A stretch of 64,000 bases of DNA from Patella vulgata (taxonomy: Eukaryota; Mollusca; Gastropoda; Patellidae), in assembly GCF_932274485.2 (NCBI RefSeq), contig NC_065879.2:42650436-42714435 (forward strand). The letters run 5' to 3'. The notes under the pieces are model-generated. The model was not told the origin of the DNA. It worked only from the letters and a program-made list of their open reading frames with translations, and did no database searches. Below, piece after piece: positions 1-9,950 of this stretch. Both the position numbers and the translations under genes were made by a program. Position 1 is the stretch's first letter. Each line of letters opens with the position of its first letter.

Positions 1-362
1 AAGCAGACAAATTGTTTTCTAACGAAGATTTCTAACGTGACAAAAAATAACAATTAAAATGAGTGGGGCTTCGGAAGTCACTGTCAAGAATTGGCTTCAG
101 ACATAAGACCTAACTAAATGTCTACATCACATTCACAAACTGTCACAAGTACTTGTGGCAGTGCTAAAAAATCTAAGAATAGTCAGAATGGAATCGAATC
201 ATATTTGTTATGAATTAAAGTAATATCTTGTTATTTAGGTGTTTTACGTTGAAACTGAAAAACTGCTAATCAATTTTTAAATTTGCTAATCAAATTTGGC
301 AAAATTGGACTTTTTGATTAGCAGTGCTGCTAATCAACTGTGAAAAATTACCGACAGCCCTG
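1..362 (+). mobile_element. hAT-like element ('hAT-1' copy a), right part
   Basis: Most of it matches 27924-28252, the right part of a complete element with an 8-bp target duplication, including the end ATTACCGACAGCCCTG. The left end lies outside the window. No coding sequence is seen. Confidence 0.85.
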
Positions 363-990
363 CGCGGAGGCCCCTCTTCGATCTGTTTTCAATGCGTGCT
401 GATATTGCAAGATTACAAACTAGTACAATGCCTAATTAGCCTATTGAATTTTTTATTTAAATTGTTTCTGATAACTAATAACAAATTTATTAACTATGAA
501 ATAAACAGTTGTCCTCACAATAGTTTTTTGTCTATCATGATTCATGATAATAAAATTAAAGACAATGTCAACAATGGCTCATCATTGCATACCGTGATGA
601 AGCGTCGCTTATCGTGAAATAGTTTCGAATCTTACTACTTCGCAGCATTTCTTTCCTTCGTTTTATCTAGTTCATTGCTAGTATTGTCTTCCACTAGCAT
701 AATGAGTAGAACTTTTGGAAAAGGTGGGAAAATATCACATGGTTTGCGGGTGATTGGAATGAAGGATGAAAGAGGGGATATCCCTTTGATGTCACGTGAT
801 TACTGTCAGACATTCCGGCTTCTGGATGCTGTTAAAATTTAGAAATAATTTAATTAGTGATTTGTATTGTTATGCTAGGCTACTTTAAAATTTTTACATA
901 ATTTGTATTAACAAATAATAACTCATAATATAGATCATACTTTATTAATTAATAATATTACCACCAAATAAGTTCCCATTAGATGTTTTA
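363..990. other. Intronic or intergenic DNA, nothing recognised
   Basis: AT-rich. No conserved coding frame, terminal repeat or match to other parts of the window was noticed. The 97-codon frame here overlaps the hAT end and has no protein-like features. Confidence 0.5.
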
Positions 991-1070
991 TTTTTATACG
1001 CCTACATTGAAATGTGGTCGTATATTGTTGTCGCTCCCGTCCATCCTGCCGGCGGTCCGGCGTCCACATG
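991..1070 (+). repeat. Left end of a family A (pearl-like) element, truncated
   Basis: It begins TTTTTATACGCCTACATT, folds back on itself (CCTACATTGAAATGTGG), and continues ATATTGTTGTCGCTCCCG as in the other family A left ends. The core array is missing. Confidence 0.7.
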
Positions 1071-1433
1071 GTCACGTGATTGCCACTGTTGACAGACAGG
1101 TCGGGAAGCTACTGCTTTGATGTATCATTCATTACCGTATGAACTAATATAGACATCCAGGGGCCGTCCGTGCCAATCATTTTAGGTAATTATATCGTAA
1201 TCAACACTTAAAATATGATAAACTTGACTTTATTAATTAATGATATAATACAGCAAATATTTAAGTTCATAATAGATGGTGTGTATTTTTGATTGCATAG
1301 GAAGCGTGACCCAATTATTACTTCAAAAACACAGTGTTCTTGTTTGATTCCCGCAGTAAAATAGTACCATGCGTTTCCCGACAAATATCTACATAGATTA
1401 TCATGCCATTCGAGACATTTATTTGTGTAATGG

Positions 1434-1540
1434 TCAGGGCTCGAAATTCGTTTTTTCGATCGAAGGCCAACTTTGGCCTACGATAGGCCAAAGTGCAACC
1501 TTGATCCAAGGCCAAAAATTGAAAATCCAAGGCCAATTTT
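1434..1540 (+). repeat. Possible hAT terminus with GGCCAA foldback
   Basis: It starts CAGGGCTCGAAATTCG, a sequence typical of hAT ends, followed by repeated AGGCCAA/TTGGCCT words that can fold. No matching right end was found nearby, so the limits are uncertain. The rest of 1071-1828 shows nothing else. Confidence 0.4.
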
Positions 1541-1828
1541 TATGTCATGAATTATGATATTATCAGCTTATTTTAATATGTCGATCATATGTAAATCTGT
1601 TTATTGTAGATATTGTTTCTCAGTCATAATGTTGTTACAGGCCTGCCTATCACATCACGTTCAATATTTTTATTACTTTTACAAAAATAATGCATCCTTA
1701 CAGTTATTGAGTTAAGGGAGAAAATTCTTATCGTACCGTTTTTAGTACAATTTTTTTATTCTAAAAAATATTTTAAAAATCGGCATGTAGCCATATTGAG
1801 AGTTGAAAGTATTGCTATATATCATCGG

Positions 1829-2661
1829 TAGAGCTGGGTAAAATATCGATAGTATCAAAATAAGATATGCCAAAAAGCACTATCGAGTACCGGTATCGTT
1901 CTCTTCGTCTATTTTTCGTGCGTGCGTAGGAGTCGACTCGATGTTTTCTGTGACTTAATCCTTCGTATATATATAATAATACAATTAGCCTACATCGGTC
2001 ACTTTATATTTACTTCAAAGTCTCAATCTCAATTTAGCTTTTTAAAAAAAATGTTAAAATAAATTCACCCACATTTAAACAATACTTTAGTTTGAAACAA
2101 TAATCGCCATATCATGGAATTCGCTAAATGGAGATACCCGGATGTGTAAATAATTCAGAGTTTTTCCCCTTTCAGAATTCGTCTGCTCATTATTTATAAA
2201 TGACATAGCAATGATGGATGACAAAAACGTTTGTATTTCTTCTTTCGGAATCAAGGCTGTATTTTTTTAATAATAATAAACAATTTACGAATTTGGGATA
2301 ACAAGCTCATTAGGCTATTACATTTTCTTTAGTTTTTGCACACGAATCAACAACGATTTGTCCACCATGTTGGTATTTGTCGCGCTCACATACGCAATGT
2401 TTTAAATCGACTCGTGCTCATTTTATTTTGGTTCATGCACATACATAGGCCTATCAATGGTATTTCGTCATTCGGAACCAAGGCTACATTATTTAAACAA
2501 TTTATACGTAATATGAGACAGTTTATTATTAATTAGACGAACAAAAACATTGTATGGTTTGACTTTAAAACACGTAATCCATTCTTCATTACGATCGTGA
2601 AAATAAGATTGTTTCGATACCGATTATCGATAGTAAAAATAAATCTCGATACCCAGCACTA
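1829..2661. mobile_element. hAT-like non-autonomous element ('hAT-2')
   Basis: The ends are TAGAGCTGGGTA and TACCCAGCACTA, with further inner similarity (ATCGATAGTA against TACTATCGATA). The 8 bases outside are ATCATCGG and ATCGGCGA, which match at 5 of 8 positions and fit an old 8-bp duplication. It is 833 bp, AT-rich and without coding sequence. The superfamily call rests on terminus style and is tentative. Confidence 0.6.
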
Positions 2662-2689
2662 ATCGGCGACCATACATATCTGATATCGG

Positions 2690-3825
2690 CAGGGCTCACG
2701 CTGGGTTTCAATTTTTTCTGCCAAAATGGGTGATAATTTTGATATAAACAAAATGTTTATATTTTTTTCCGCCAACCGGAATATTTTATCTGCCAAAAAT
2801 GTGTGATAAAAAAGACAACATCTAACAATTTTATGCCTCAGCTAGGTTGATTATAAACAATTACCGATAAATACAATACAATATACAACAACTTTAAAAA
2901 TCCGTCTTTACATAATAGGTTAGCAAAGTTTGGATTTACTAAGATCAGATTTTATTTTTGGTGACTTTAGTCTATTTGAACATTCGTACTGCACAATATA
3001 TTTTCAGTATTTACACGTCAAATCTCATCCAAGGATTGCCAATTTTCCCAAGATTTATGTGTTGGTTTACAATAGGCCTATTGTTATTTTCGGTACCGTA
3101 AAGGTATTAGAATCTGAATCCCTGATAGAATGATATAAATGTCAATTATATTAAGAGATGCTTACAATTATACCCATCGTTCACTTTTAAAGCATTTTGG
3201 CGAAGGTAATGTGTTACAAATGACGAACTGTTTTCTCGTTCAAGAATCGTCGCTATTAACTCGTTCTTACGTTTTCAACCAGTGGCGATAATATAATTTG
3301 AAATAATGATATCCGATAGACATGCTTGTATATTTTACATGCCATATGAAGCCACAGTAAACGGAATTCAACTATCGAAATATTTCATTCTCTTCGAAAG
3401 AAACTGTCGGCCATTTTGATTACCTGTACAATGTATTGCCATTTTTTAAGGACGAAACGAAACATCAAATAGTCACCACTTGGATTAATCATTAGGTGTA
3501 AATAATGACTTGAGATAGGCTTTATATATATCATTTGCAATTATCAATCAACCAATCATTAATCCAAGACAACTGATTAGTATTATTCATTGACGCGATC
3601 CGGATTATCAGCCAGTTGATTAATTTATAGTATCCCGCCATGTGATTGACACTCAATAATGGTTAATCCAGGATAAATACGATTAAAATTTTAAGATTTT
3701 TTTCCGCCAATTCTCAAAAAGAATCGCCAGTACCGCCAAACATTATCGCCAAAATCAAATTTTAATCGCCACTTTCATATTTTTATCGCAAATTGCGACT
3801 TTGGCGACCGACAGTGTGAGCCCTG
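2690..3825. mobile_element. hAT-like non-autonomous element ('hAT-3')
   Basis: The termini are CAGGGCTCACGCTG and CAGTGTGAGCCCTG, a 14-bp inverted repeat with one mismatch. The target duplication is unclear (GATATCGG against GATAAACC). The subterminal region is rich in CGCCA words (3710-3780). Related sequence recurs at 39240-39538, 40855-41150 and, inverted, at 50270-50430. No transposase is seen. Confidence 0.65.
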
Positions 3826-4015
3826 GATAAACCGATAAGTGCCTAATTGGACCATCAATATACTAAATGATAATCTTGGTTTCCATTTATGCATTATTTT
3901 TTTCTGTTCCTTTCTGTGTTTTAATTTGCACAATGCTGAAATATACTGGAAACAAGATATTGTAACTAAAGCATCAAACATATTACCACACCAACCAAAT
4001 CCTTGTTTCGAATAA

Positions 4016-4075
4016 AAGCTTATACCAACCTTTTCCCATTTTGCATATAAGCTTATACCAACCTTTTCCCATTTG
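4016..4075 (+). repeat. Short tandem duplication
   Basis: AAGCTTATACCAACCTTTTC followed by CCATTT occurs twice, 33 bases apart, with a TGCATAT spacer. It lies between hAT-3 and the Harbinger element. Confidence 0.8.
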
Positions 4076-4277
4076 ATGTTATATAATGTCCTGCAGCTAA
4101 TTCCAAACTTATTGAATTGACATAGATGTCAGAGATAAGGTGGAATCTGTCAGAAAACAAATAATATAAAAACATAAGGAACAGATTGTTTTTAAAGATA
4201 AAAAGATACTGACATGCAATGGAAACACACCACTGATTTGACTTCAGTTGCTGGCGAGATGTAGGCTGGACATTTAT

Positions 4278-4312
4278 GGGCCGGTCACACAGGCTTCCGC
4301 GAGTTGATCACG
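4278..4312 (+). repeat. Left terminal inverted repeat of the Harbinger element
   Basis: It starts GGGCCGGTCACAC and runs 35 bases identical to the reverse complement of the right end, then diverges (CACGTG here, CACGAG there). Confidence 0.93.
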
Positions 4313-4574
4313 TGTAATTTTGCTATAAATTTTGCAAATTTTTTCTACACGCGGTGAAAATCAACCAATTTGTCTCAGACATGCTGGACACGCGAATGAC
4401 AAGTGGACCACACGCGCGCGTGTGCATCGCGTGTCCACCACGAGTCCTCCGTGTGTGAGCGCTTGTGGTCAGAAAATGGGGTCACACGCAGCGCGTGTGT
4501 ATCACTTGTGCTCCACATGTGCTCCGCGTGTGAATCACGTGCCGATCACTTGTGCTCCGCTTGCCGCCCGCGTG
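4313..4574. repeat. Left subterminal CACGCG/CACTTGT-rich array
   Basis: This stretch is packed with variants of one short core: ACACGCGG, GACACGCGA, TCGCGTGTCC, CACTTGTGCTCC, ATCACGTGCC. They occur in both orientations at irregular spacing. The same motif set fills the other end of the element. In Harbinger and other DDE elements, subterminal repeats of this kind are binding sites for the transposase or its partner; that role here is inference. Confidence 0.7.
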
Positions 4575-4582
4575 TATAAAAG
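4575..4582 (+). promoter_or_regulatory. TATA box for the Harbinger MADF gene
   Basis: TATAAAAG lies 70 bases before the ATG at 4645, directly after the subterminal array, so the promoter sits in the element's left end. Confidence 0.6.
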
Positions 4583-4644
4583 CCGCCGCGTCCGGTGTTC
4601 TGGATCAGTATCGATCAATATTCCGTAGAGTAAAGATCAAAATC

Positions 4645-4909
4645 ATGGCACCGAAATCAAAGAAGGGCAACTCCACGCCCAAGAAGATGAAGAGGCAAGC
4701 AAGGCCCAGGCCGAAGGCAAAAGTCTCGGAGCCTGAAACTGCTACCGAGGAGGTGGAGAGCAGCACCCCCGAGCCCCCCCAGGGCAGCAAGAACAGGCAG
4801 TCCAAGAAGATGGGCATAAAGGTGACGGCTCGTGTACATGCTGCTGCTGCCGCTGCTGGTGTCCCTGGTTCCAATGGCAGTGGAGAAGAGGACGAGCTTC
4901 TTCCGGATG
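4645..4909 (+). CDS. Harbinger MADF/BESS-like protein, exon 1
   Basis: The ATG at 4645 opens an 88-codon exon ending in phase 1 at the donor G/GTAAGT. The start was chosen because it is the first ATG after the TATA box and opens a lysine-rich sequence, MAPKSKKGNSTPKKMKRQAR. The exon is basic, then acidic and alanine-rich (AAAAAAG near residue 73), and is probably disordered with nuclear targeting signals. Together the three exons give 596 codons with no break. In PIF/Harbinger elements the second protein is a Myb/SANT-like or MADF DNA-binding factor that carries the transposase into the nucleus and to the element ends. Confidence 0.85.
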
Positions 4910-5152
4910 GTAAGTACAATTTATGTAACATGTTTTTGATTTTTTATTTGGAAATACTCGTTACTAGTATAACGTGACGTGTTCAAAATTTATTTTATTT
5001 AAATATTCGTTTACGTGGCTGTCAGAAAGTATTCAAATTTATTTATTTCAATTTTATTTATGCTGAAGTGTTCATTTGATATGTATGTTTTTCAACATTC
5101 CTTACTATTTATTAAAAATACCTTTATTTTCTCTTTTCATTTTGTACAACAG

Positions 5153-5671
5153 TTGCAAACACTCCAGTCAGCACGAGTGGTCCTTCTAAGAGCACTGCCA
5201 CTATGCCCGTCGCCACTCAGGCTGAGCCACAGCTTGTGCCACTGGAGAACCCTGCCTCACCTTCGTCACCTGCGTCACATGACCCCACACCCGAAGTTCT
5301 GGTGCGAGAGGAGCCTGTGGAGGAGCAGAAAGAGGCTGATGGTCATGCCAAGGGCAAGGGCAAGAAGCCGAGAAAGCCAAGAGGTCCCAAGAAGGAGTGG
5401 AAGTTGCCACCTGACACAGAACAGGATCTGGTTGAGTGGATGCGAGACAGAAGTTACTTGTGGATGCGCAGTCAACGTGACTACAAGAAAAAGACAGAAG
5501 CCTGGGAAGCTAAAGCAAAAGAAATTGGTATCTCGACTGACTACCTCGGGCACTGGTGGAAGAACTTGAAGGACTGGTACGTCAGGCTGATCAAGGTTGC
5601 CAGTGGCCAGGAGCGCAAGCTTCTCACCGACAGGGACAAGTGGGTGCTGAATAATATTTCCTTCTACAAAG
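5153..5671 (+). CDS. Harbinger MADF/BESS-like protein, exon 2 (MADF domain)
   Basis: The exon lies between GTACAACAG and the donor G/GTCAGT and keeps phase 1 at both ends (519 nt). After a proline-rich stretch and a basic block (GKGKKPRKPRGPKK) it encodes, at about residues 178-260, EQDLVEWMRDRSYLWMRSQR, then DYKKKTEAWEAKAKEIGIST and LGHWWKNLKDWYVRLIK. This pattern of three tryptophan-bearing helices is that of MADF/SANT-like DNA-binding domains. The intron on each side has consensus borders. The domain probably recognises the repeated motifs in the subterminal arrays, which is inference. An alternative reading, that this is a host MADF gene caught between the repeats, is unlikely given the transposase partner. 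Confidence 0.85.
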
Positions 5672-5878
5672 GTCAGTACATATGTTGATAATTATTTCAA
5701 ACATTTCCATTTTTCAAAAGCATTTTTGTACATTTAATTTTAAAATTTAAAACATAATAATTACTACGATTTAGTGTAATGATTATTCAGAAATTCACTT
5801 GTCCCTAATAACAGTCCTTTAATATTGTTCAGAAAAATTTGAATGCAAAACACTTAACAAACGTTTACCTTCTTTCAG

Positions 5879-6885
5879 CTGCCATACCTGATGAAGAATC
5901 TGACACTGTCATGCAGATCCGACGTACTGCTGCTGCTGGCTCTACTACTGGTTCTGCCGCTGGTTCTGCCTCCACGTCCACAGCAAGACCCCCTCTGCTA
6001 TCCTTGGATGACCCAGCTGAGACGGAGAGACAGTCAGGCAATGTGCTCGAAGACCTCGAGAGGGAGGCAGCAGAGCTCGGATCAGTCAACTCTAGTTTCC
6101 AGCACAGGAAGAGGAGGAGGAAGGAGGACGAGGCGGAGAGCTGGATGCCCGAACTTCGTAAAAATCTTCAGACCAACCAAACACTCCTTGCAAAGCTGAT
6201 GGAAAAAATGCTCGAGGACAAGGAGAGGGAGAAGAGCCAGCGTGAACCCTTCATAAGCTATGTCACCCAGACTCTCAGGTCTTGCAGTCTTCAAGACTTC
6301 AACAATGTCAAAGAGCTCATATCGGATATACTGAAACAGATAAAGGCTCAATCTGAAAGACCCTCAGCTTCCACTTCGGCTCCTCCAACTTGCACAGCCG
6401 CCTCCTTTGGGCAGTATCATCAGTACCATCAACAGTACCCTCAGCATCAGCAGTACTTCCAGACACAGCCCAACTATTATGCCTGGCAGCATGGTGTAGG
6501 GGGAGGAGGGGGAGGATACCAACAGCAGCAGCAGTACCCTGGGCAGCAAGAGCTTCAACAACCCAACCTCAGTACTCCTCGTCAACACACAGCATCTTCA
6601 GAATCGATGTCCAGAGCACAGAGCACTGCCCTAGGTGGGGATTGGTCGTTCAACATGGAGCAGAGCAACTTCGGCCGTGTTTCACAAGACAGTATGAACA
6701 CCCCACCATTCTCGACAGTGTCACCAGCAACTCACCGACCTCCCATTCTGGCATCTGCAGCTTTGGGTGCACCACCATCCTTGTCAACACCACCAGCCGT
6801 GGAACCAACAGCAGTTGAGAGTGACACTCAGTCTGTGGCTACTCAGGGAACTCGTGACAGTTACAGTGAGGATGAGGATGCATGA
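5879..6885 (+). CDS. Harbinger MADF/BESS-like protein, exon 3 (C-terminal part)
   Basis: The exon starts after CTTTCAG in phase 1 and ends at TGA 6883-6885. It encodes Ser/Thr/Ala-rich sequence, a basic segment (HRKRRRKED), and a helical piece EPFISYVTQTLRSCSLQDFN with NVKELISDILKQIK at about residues 384-417. That piece resembles the BESS motif that follows MADF domains and mediates protein contacts. A long Gln/Tyr/His/Pro-rich tail ends in an acidic ...SEDEDA. The family's partner proteins usually contact the transposase through their C-terminal half, so this tail or the BESS-like motif is the likely interface (inference). AATAAA signals follow at about 7053 and 7089. Confidence 0.85.
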
Positions 6886-7052
6886 AGGTTTCATGTTACA
6901 CTGACAGTTGTATTTTGTTGTGTTGGGATGTGGTGCATGGTGCTACAGTGACATTCCTTGAACTGATGTATTTTGTATTTTGTTTTTGCCATAGCATGGA
7001 TTGCTAGCAGTGACTTTCTTTTATTTCACTTGTTATACACGTGATACGTGAT

Positions 7053-7058
7053 AATAAA
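7053..7058 (+). terminator. Polyadenylation signal of the Harbinger MADF gene
   Basis: AATAAA lies 168 bases after the stop codon; a second copy sits near 7089. Both are upstream of the 7117-7226 hairpin. Confidence 0.55.
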
Positions 7059-7116
7059 ATTGTTGAACTGTTACTAATTGTTTTTCGTGAATAAATTGAA
7101 CTTTGTGAAATGGTTT

Positions 7117-7226
7117 AAGAAATGAAATTAAAATTTGTCGAGTTTACGGCGTGATGAACGTCGGGGAAAAGTGCACTTATTTGTATAACGCACGCCGTAA
7201 ACTCGACAAATTTAATTTCATTTCTT
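7117..7226. repeat. Long inverted repeat (36-37 bp arms) between the convergent Harbinger genes
   Basis: The left arm (7117-7153) begins AAGAAATGAAATTAAA and ends TACGGCGTG; the right arm (7191-7226) is its reverse complement apart from one missing A. The loop is 37 bases. It lies between the polyadenylation signals of the two convergent genes. It could be a small foldback MITE that landed in the transposon, or a structure that stops or pairs convergent transcripts. Confidence 0.85.
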
Positions 7227-7874
7227 GTAATTACAACTCAACAAATTTCATTTGATTTTATCGATTTATAGCGAACAAAACTAGTAAAATTACTCCGTAG
7301 AAAAGTAGTCCGTTTGCAAAACCTTGTTCATCGCCCAATGAACTTGGATTGTATGTTGCATCTCAGTCAATCAGAAAATAGTATTTGCACCATGTGACTT
7401 AGAAGTTGTAATTATAATAAAATGAAAGTGGGAGAATATTGCAACAAAAATGTATTTCAAATGTCAAAAATAAAAGTTGAATAAATACTTTATGTAACTT
7501 CTTTTCTTTGTCATTTCAAATATTTTTATTCCAATAATCTTTCATTTTTATTTTATAACCATATTATTGAATGGCAACAAATGTAACAATACATTGAAAA
7601 TAATAAATTTTAAAATTATTGCAATAAAATAAAATTACATCTCAAATGAAAAGAAATAAAAGTGAGTTTAGGACTAAAGGTCCTAAGCTTACTTTTATTT
7701 TTTTCAAATTTGAAATGTACTTTATTTTATTGCAGGATTTTTTTCATTTATTTTATTATATAATAGTTTTATCAAAGTTTTATTGCCACAAATGCTGCCC
7801 CCCCCCCCCCAAACACATACTGCCACAATGCCCCCAAACACTATCATTTGTCCACACTGTCACTTCCACAAGAA
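7227..7874. other. AT-rich 3' region between the convergent Harbinger genes
   Basis: No coding sequence is seen. It holds several TTTATT motifs (polyadenylation signals for the - strand transposase, for example near 7747), a poly-C run near 7797-7810, and a short imperfect inverted repeat around 7640-7740 (AAAGTGAGTTTAGGACT near CTAAGCTTACTTTTATT). Confidence 0.5.
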
Positions 7875-9173
7875 CTAGTCAAGGAGCATGTTGTCTTGCC
7901 ATGCAACACTCCCAGCAGGGGATGAACACCATTCCATTATGAGATTCCTCTGAGCCTTGGCCAATTTGTAGTCTCTGTTGGTTCCTGGTAGGTTCTCAGG
8001 TCTTGTGTCATCCAGATTCTTTCCTCGACGCCATTCACCAGGCACCAGGGCTCCATCAGGGCGTTCAATGTCAACAAGTCTGTTTTGCATGACAGGATAC
8101 CTCGTGCGCATCAGGTTGTGGAGGACCACACATGCCTTGACAATGAGCCTAACCGTGTCTGGTTGGTGCATCATTGTTGTTAGTAACACCTGGAATCTGT
8201 TGGCAAGAATGCCAAAGGCATTTTCCACCACCCGTCTTGCTCTTGACAATCTGTAGTTGAAGATTCTTTGTTTTCTTGATAGCTGTCTGTTCCCAAAGGG
8301 CTTCATCATAAAGCTTCTCAATCCAAATGCATCGTCACCCACCAGGAAGTAAGGTAGATCTTCTGTGTCCCCTGGGAGGGGAGTAGGCTGAGGGAATCCA
8401 AGAATGTCACCGTTCTGTAAGCCTTCTTTAAACTCACTGGCATTGTAGATATGCGCGTCTGATGAGGCCCCCTTGCCACTCACGTCCACCCATAAGAACT
8501 TGTAATCACTGGTCACCACAGCCAAGAGAATAATGCTGAAAAAACCCTTGTAATTGTAGAATTCAGAGCCAGAGTTGGGAGGGGCCTTGCATGCTATGTG
8601 TTTGCCGTCTATAGCTCCAATCACGTGAGGGAAATTCCACCTGTTCAGCCAATCGTCTGTAATTTGTTGCCACTGTTCGGGGGTTTCTGGAGGTGACAGC
8701 ATCTCCTCACGATATACATGCACGATTGCCTCACAAACTTCACGAACAATGAGGCTTATGGTGTTGTGTGGGACACGCCAGCCATACTGCATCTCCCTGT
8801 ATTTCGAGCCTGATGCAAGGTGCCTCAAGGTGATGGCCACCTTTAAGCCTGGGTCCAAGGGAGCTCGCCAATTGGTTGTCTCCTTCGTCAGTGTTGGTGT
8901 CAGCCTTTCCACCAGTTCATCATACATCACCGGAGGCATTCTCATAAAGTTCTTGAAGGCACGGGGGTCCTCGTTCCTCAGCTCCACCATCAGCCTGTCA
9001 TACAGCCCCAGCTGTGGCCTGCGGTTGATCCATTGGCGCACCCATATGGCTCTGACTCTTCTTTGTCTTCTCCTCACTCTTCTTCTGACATCCAGGGCTT
9101 GCTGAACCTGAAGTAGCTGGTTCTGATGTTGCTGGAACAGCATAACCAAAGCATTACGATGCGCCGGATCCAT
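7875..9173 (-). CDS. PIF/Harbinger transposase (HARBI1-like DDE nuclease)
   Basis: This is a single-exon 432-codon gene on the - strand. The start at 9173 (MDPAHRNALVMLFQQHQNQL) lies about 54 bases downstream of a TATA box. The N-terminal basic segment (RRRVRRRQRRVRAIWVR) and a predicted helix-turn-helix (about residues 105-150) precede a DDE_Tnp_4 domain. The first catalytic Asp is D189 in IGAIDGKHI, the second D280 or D281 in FLVGDDAFGL, and the Glu is E317 in RRVVENAFGIL. Family size is usually 350-450 residues, so it is full length. It cuts and rejoins the element at 3-bp TWA targets together with the MADF partner. No stop or frameshift is seen. The host relative HARBI1 is an exapted copy of this family, but the flanking TIRs show that this one is still within its transposon. 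Confidence 0.95.
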   Translation of the reverse strand: MDPAHRNALVMLFQQHQNQLLQVQQALDVRRRVRRRQRRVRAIWVRQWINRRPQLGLYDRLMVELRNEDPRAFKNFMRMPPVMYDELVERLTPTLTKETTNWRAPLDPGLKVAITLRHLASGSKYREMQYGWRVPHNTISLIVREVCEAIVHVYREEMLSPPETPEQWQQITDDWLNRWNFPHVIGAIDGKHIACKAPPNSGSEFYNYKGFFSIILLAVVTSDYKFLWVDVSGKGASSDAHIYNASEFKEGLQNGDILGFPQPTPLPGDTEDLPYFLVGDDAFGLRSFMMKPFGNRQLSRKQRIFNYRLSRARRVVENAFGILANRFQVLLTTMMHQPDTVRLIVKACVVLHNLMRTRYPVMQNRLVDIERPDGALVPGEWRRGKNLDDTRPENLPGTNRDYKLAKAQRNLIMEWCSSPAGSVAWQDNMLLD

Positions 9174-9226
9174 GTTGCCTCTTCAACGTCTTGATCACAA
9201 CTGATGAAAAATGGCCCACACGCGAT

Positions 9227-9235
9227 CTTTTTATA
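9227..9235 (-). promoter_or_regulatory. TATA box for the Harbinger transposase
   Basis: Read on the - strand this is TATAAAAAG, 54 bases upstream of the ATG at 9173, next to the right subterminal array. It mirrors the TATA box of the other gene. Confidence 0.6.
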
Positions 9236-9762
9236 GCAGAAATAACTAGTGGTACAAACGAGATTGGGTCGTGGACGACACGCGAATCAGTCGTGGTTCA
9301 ATCGCGATTCAACGCGAAAACACGCGAATGGCCCGCGGATGACTCGTGACACAATCCCTGAGGAAGCCTTTTACACGTGGAGCACACGCTATCACAGGTG
9401 GTAGGAACGCTGTAGACACGCGGATCACAAGTGGATGACAAGTGCTACACACGCAGTCACACGAAGAAATTTTGCGTTTGCCCGCGAGTGACCACTTGTC
9501 GTCCACTTGTGATCCGCGAGTGTACCACGTGTTATCGCGTTTGGCCCGCGTTTGTACAGCGTTTACACCACGTGTGCGACACGCGGTGGCCGTTGCGCCT
9601 AATTTTTGTGCTGCTCAAAAATAAAATCGGACTCCGTGCGCGTGTAAAATTTTTCGCGCGTGTGCGCACTTGTTATTCGCGAGTCCACCACGTTTCATTC
9701 ACGTGTCATTCACTTGTGACCGCGCTTACTTCGCGTTTGACAGTTCTTCCTCGCGATACACT
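9236..9762. repeat. Right subterminal CACGCG/CACTTGT-rich array
   Basis: More than 500 bases are dense in ACACGCGAAT, CACACGCGATC, GATCACAAGTGGA, CACTTGTGATCCGCG and related words in both orientations. It is about twice the length of the left array. Confidence 0.7.
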
Positions 9763-9797
9763 CGTGATCAACTCGCGGAAGCCTGTGTGACCGGCCC
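9763..9797 (-). repeat. Right terminal inverted repeat of the Harbinger element
   Basis: It ends TGTGTGACCGGCCC, which is the exact inverse of the left terminus, and is followed by TTTA in the flank. Confidence 0.93.
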
Positions 9798-9950
9798 TTT
9801 ACTGACACAATAAAATCAACAACCGACAAAAGTCATTATGCCAGATTATATGCTAATATTATCGATACCTTGCCACATGTTACTTTTCATGCCTTGGCCA
9901 ATATCTTGTGGCACTTGTCTACTGGAAACGATAGGTCCATTTACAATTAT

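Larger units (their letters stand above)
4277..9798. mobile_element. Complete PIF/Harbinger DNA transposon with two convergent genes
   Basis: The ends are inverted repeats starting GGGCCGGTCACACAGGCTTC. The first 35 bases (4278-4312 and 9763-9797 reverse-complemented) are identical. The flanks read TTA at 4274-4276 and TTA at 9799-9801, a 3-bp duplication of the TWA type used by PIF/Harbinger, if one unpaired terminal base at each end is counted as element. Inside are a DDE transposase (7875-9173, -) and a MADF-type DNA-binding protein (4645-6885, +), the two proteins expected of an autonomous Harbinger. Both frames are open and spliceable. The element is more GC-rich than the host DNA around it. 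Intact frames plus identical termini indicate a recent insertion that may still be mobile. Confidence 0.92.

Noticed and set aside
2930-3133. 67-codon frame in hAT-3
   Set aside because: No protein-like pattern, and it lies in the non-coding interior of a non-autonomous element.
4332-4628. 98-codon frame at the left end of the Harbinger element
   Set aside because: It reads through the CACGCG array and TATA box; the repetitive composition and position make it non-coding.
5015-5569. 184-codon frame overlapping the MADF gene
   Set aside because: It is an out-of-frame shadow of exon 2; the spliced frame has consensus borders and the MADF pattern.
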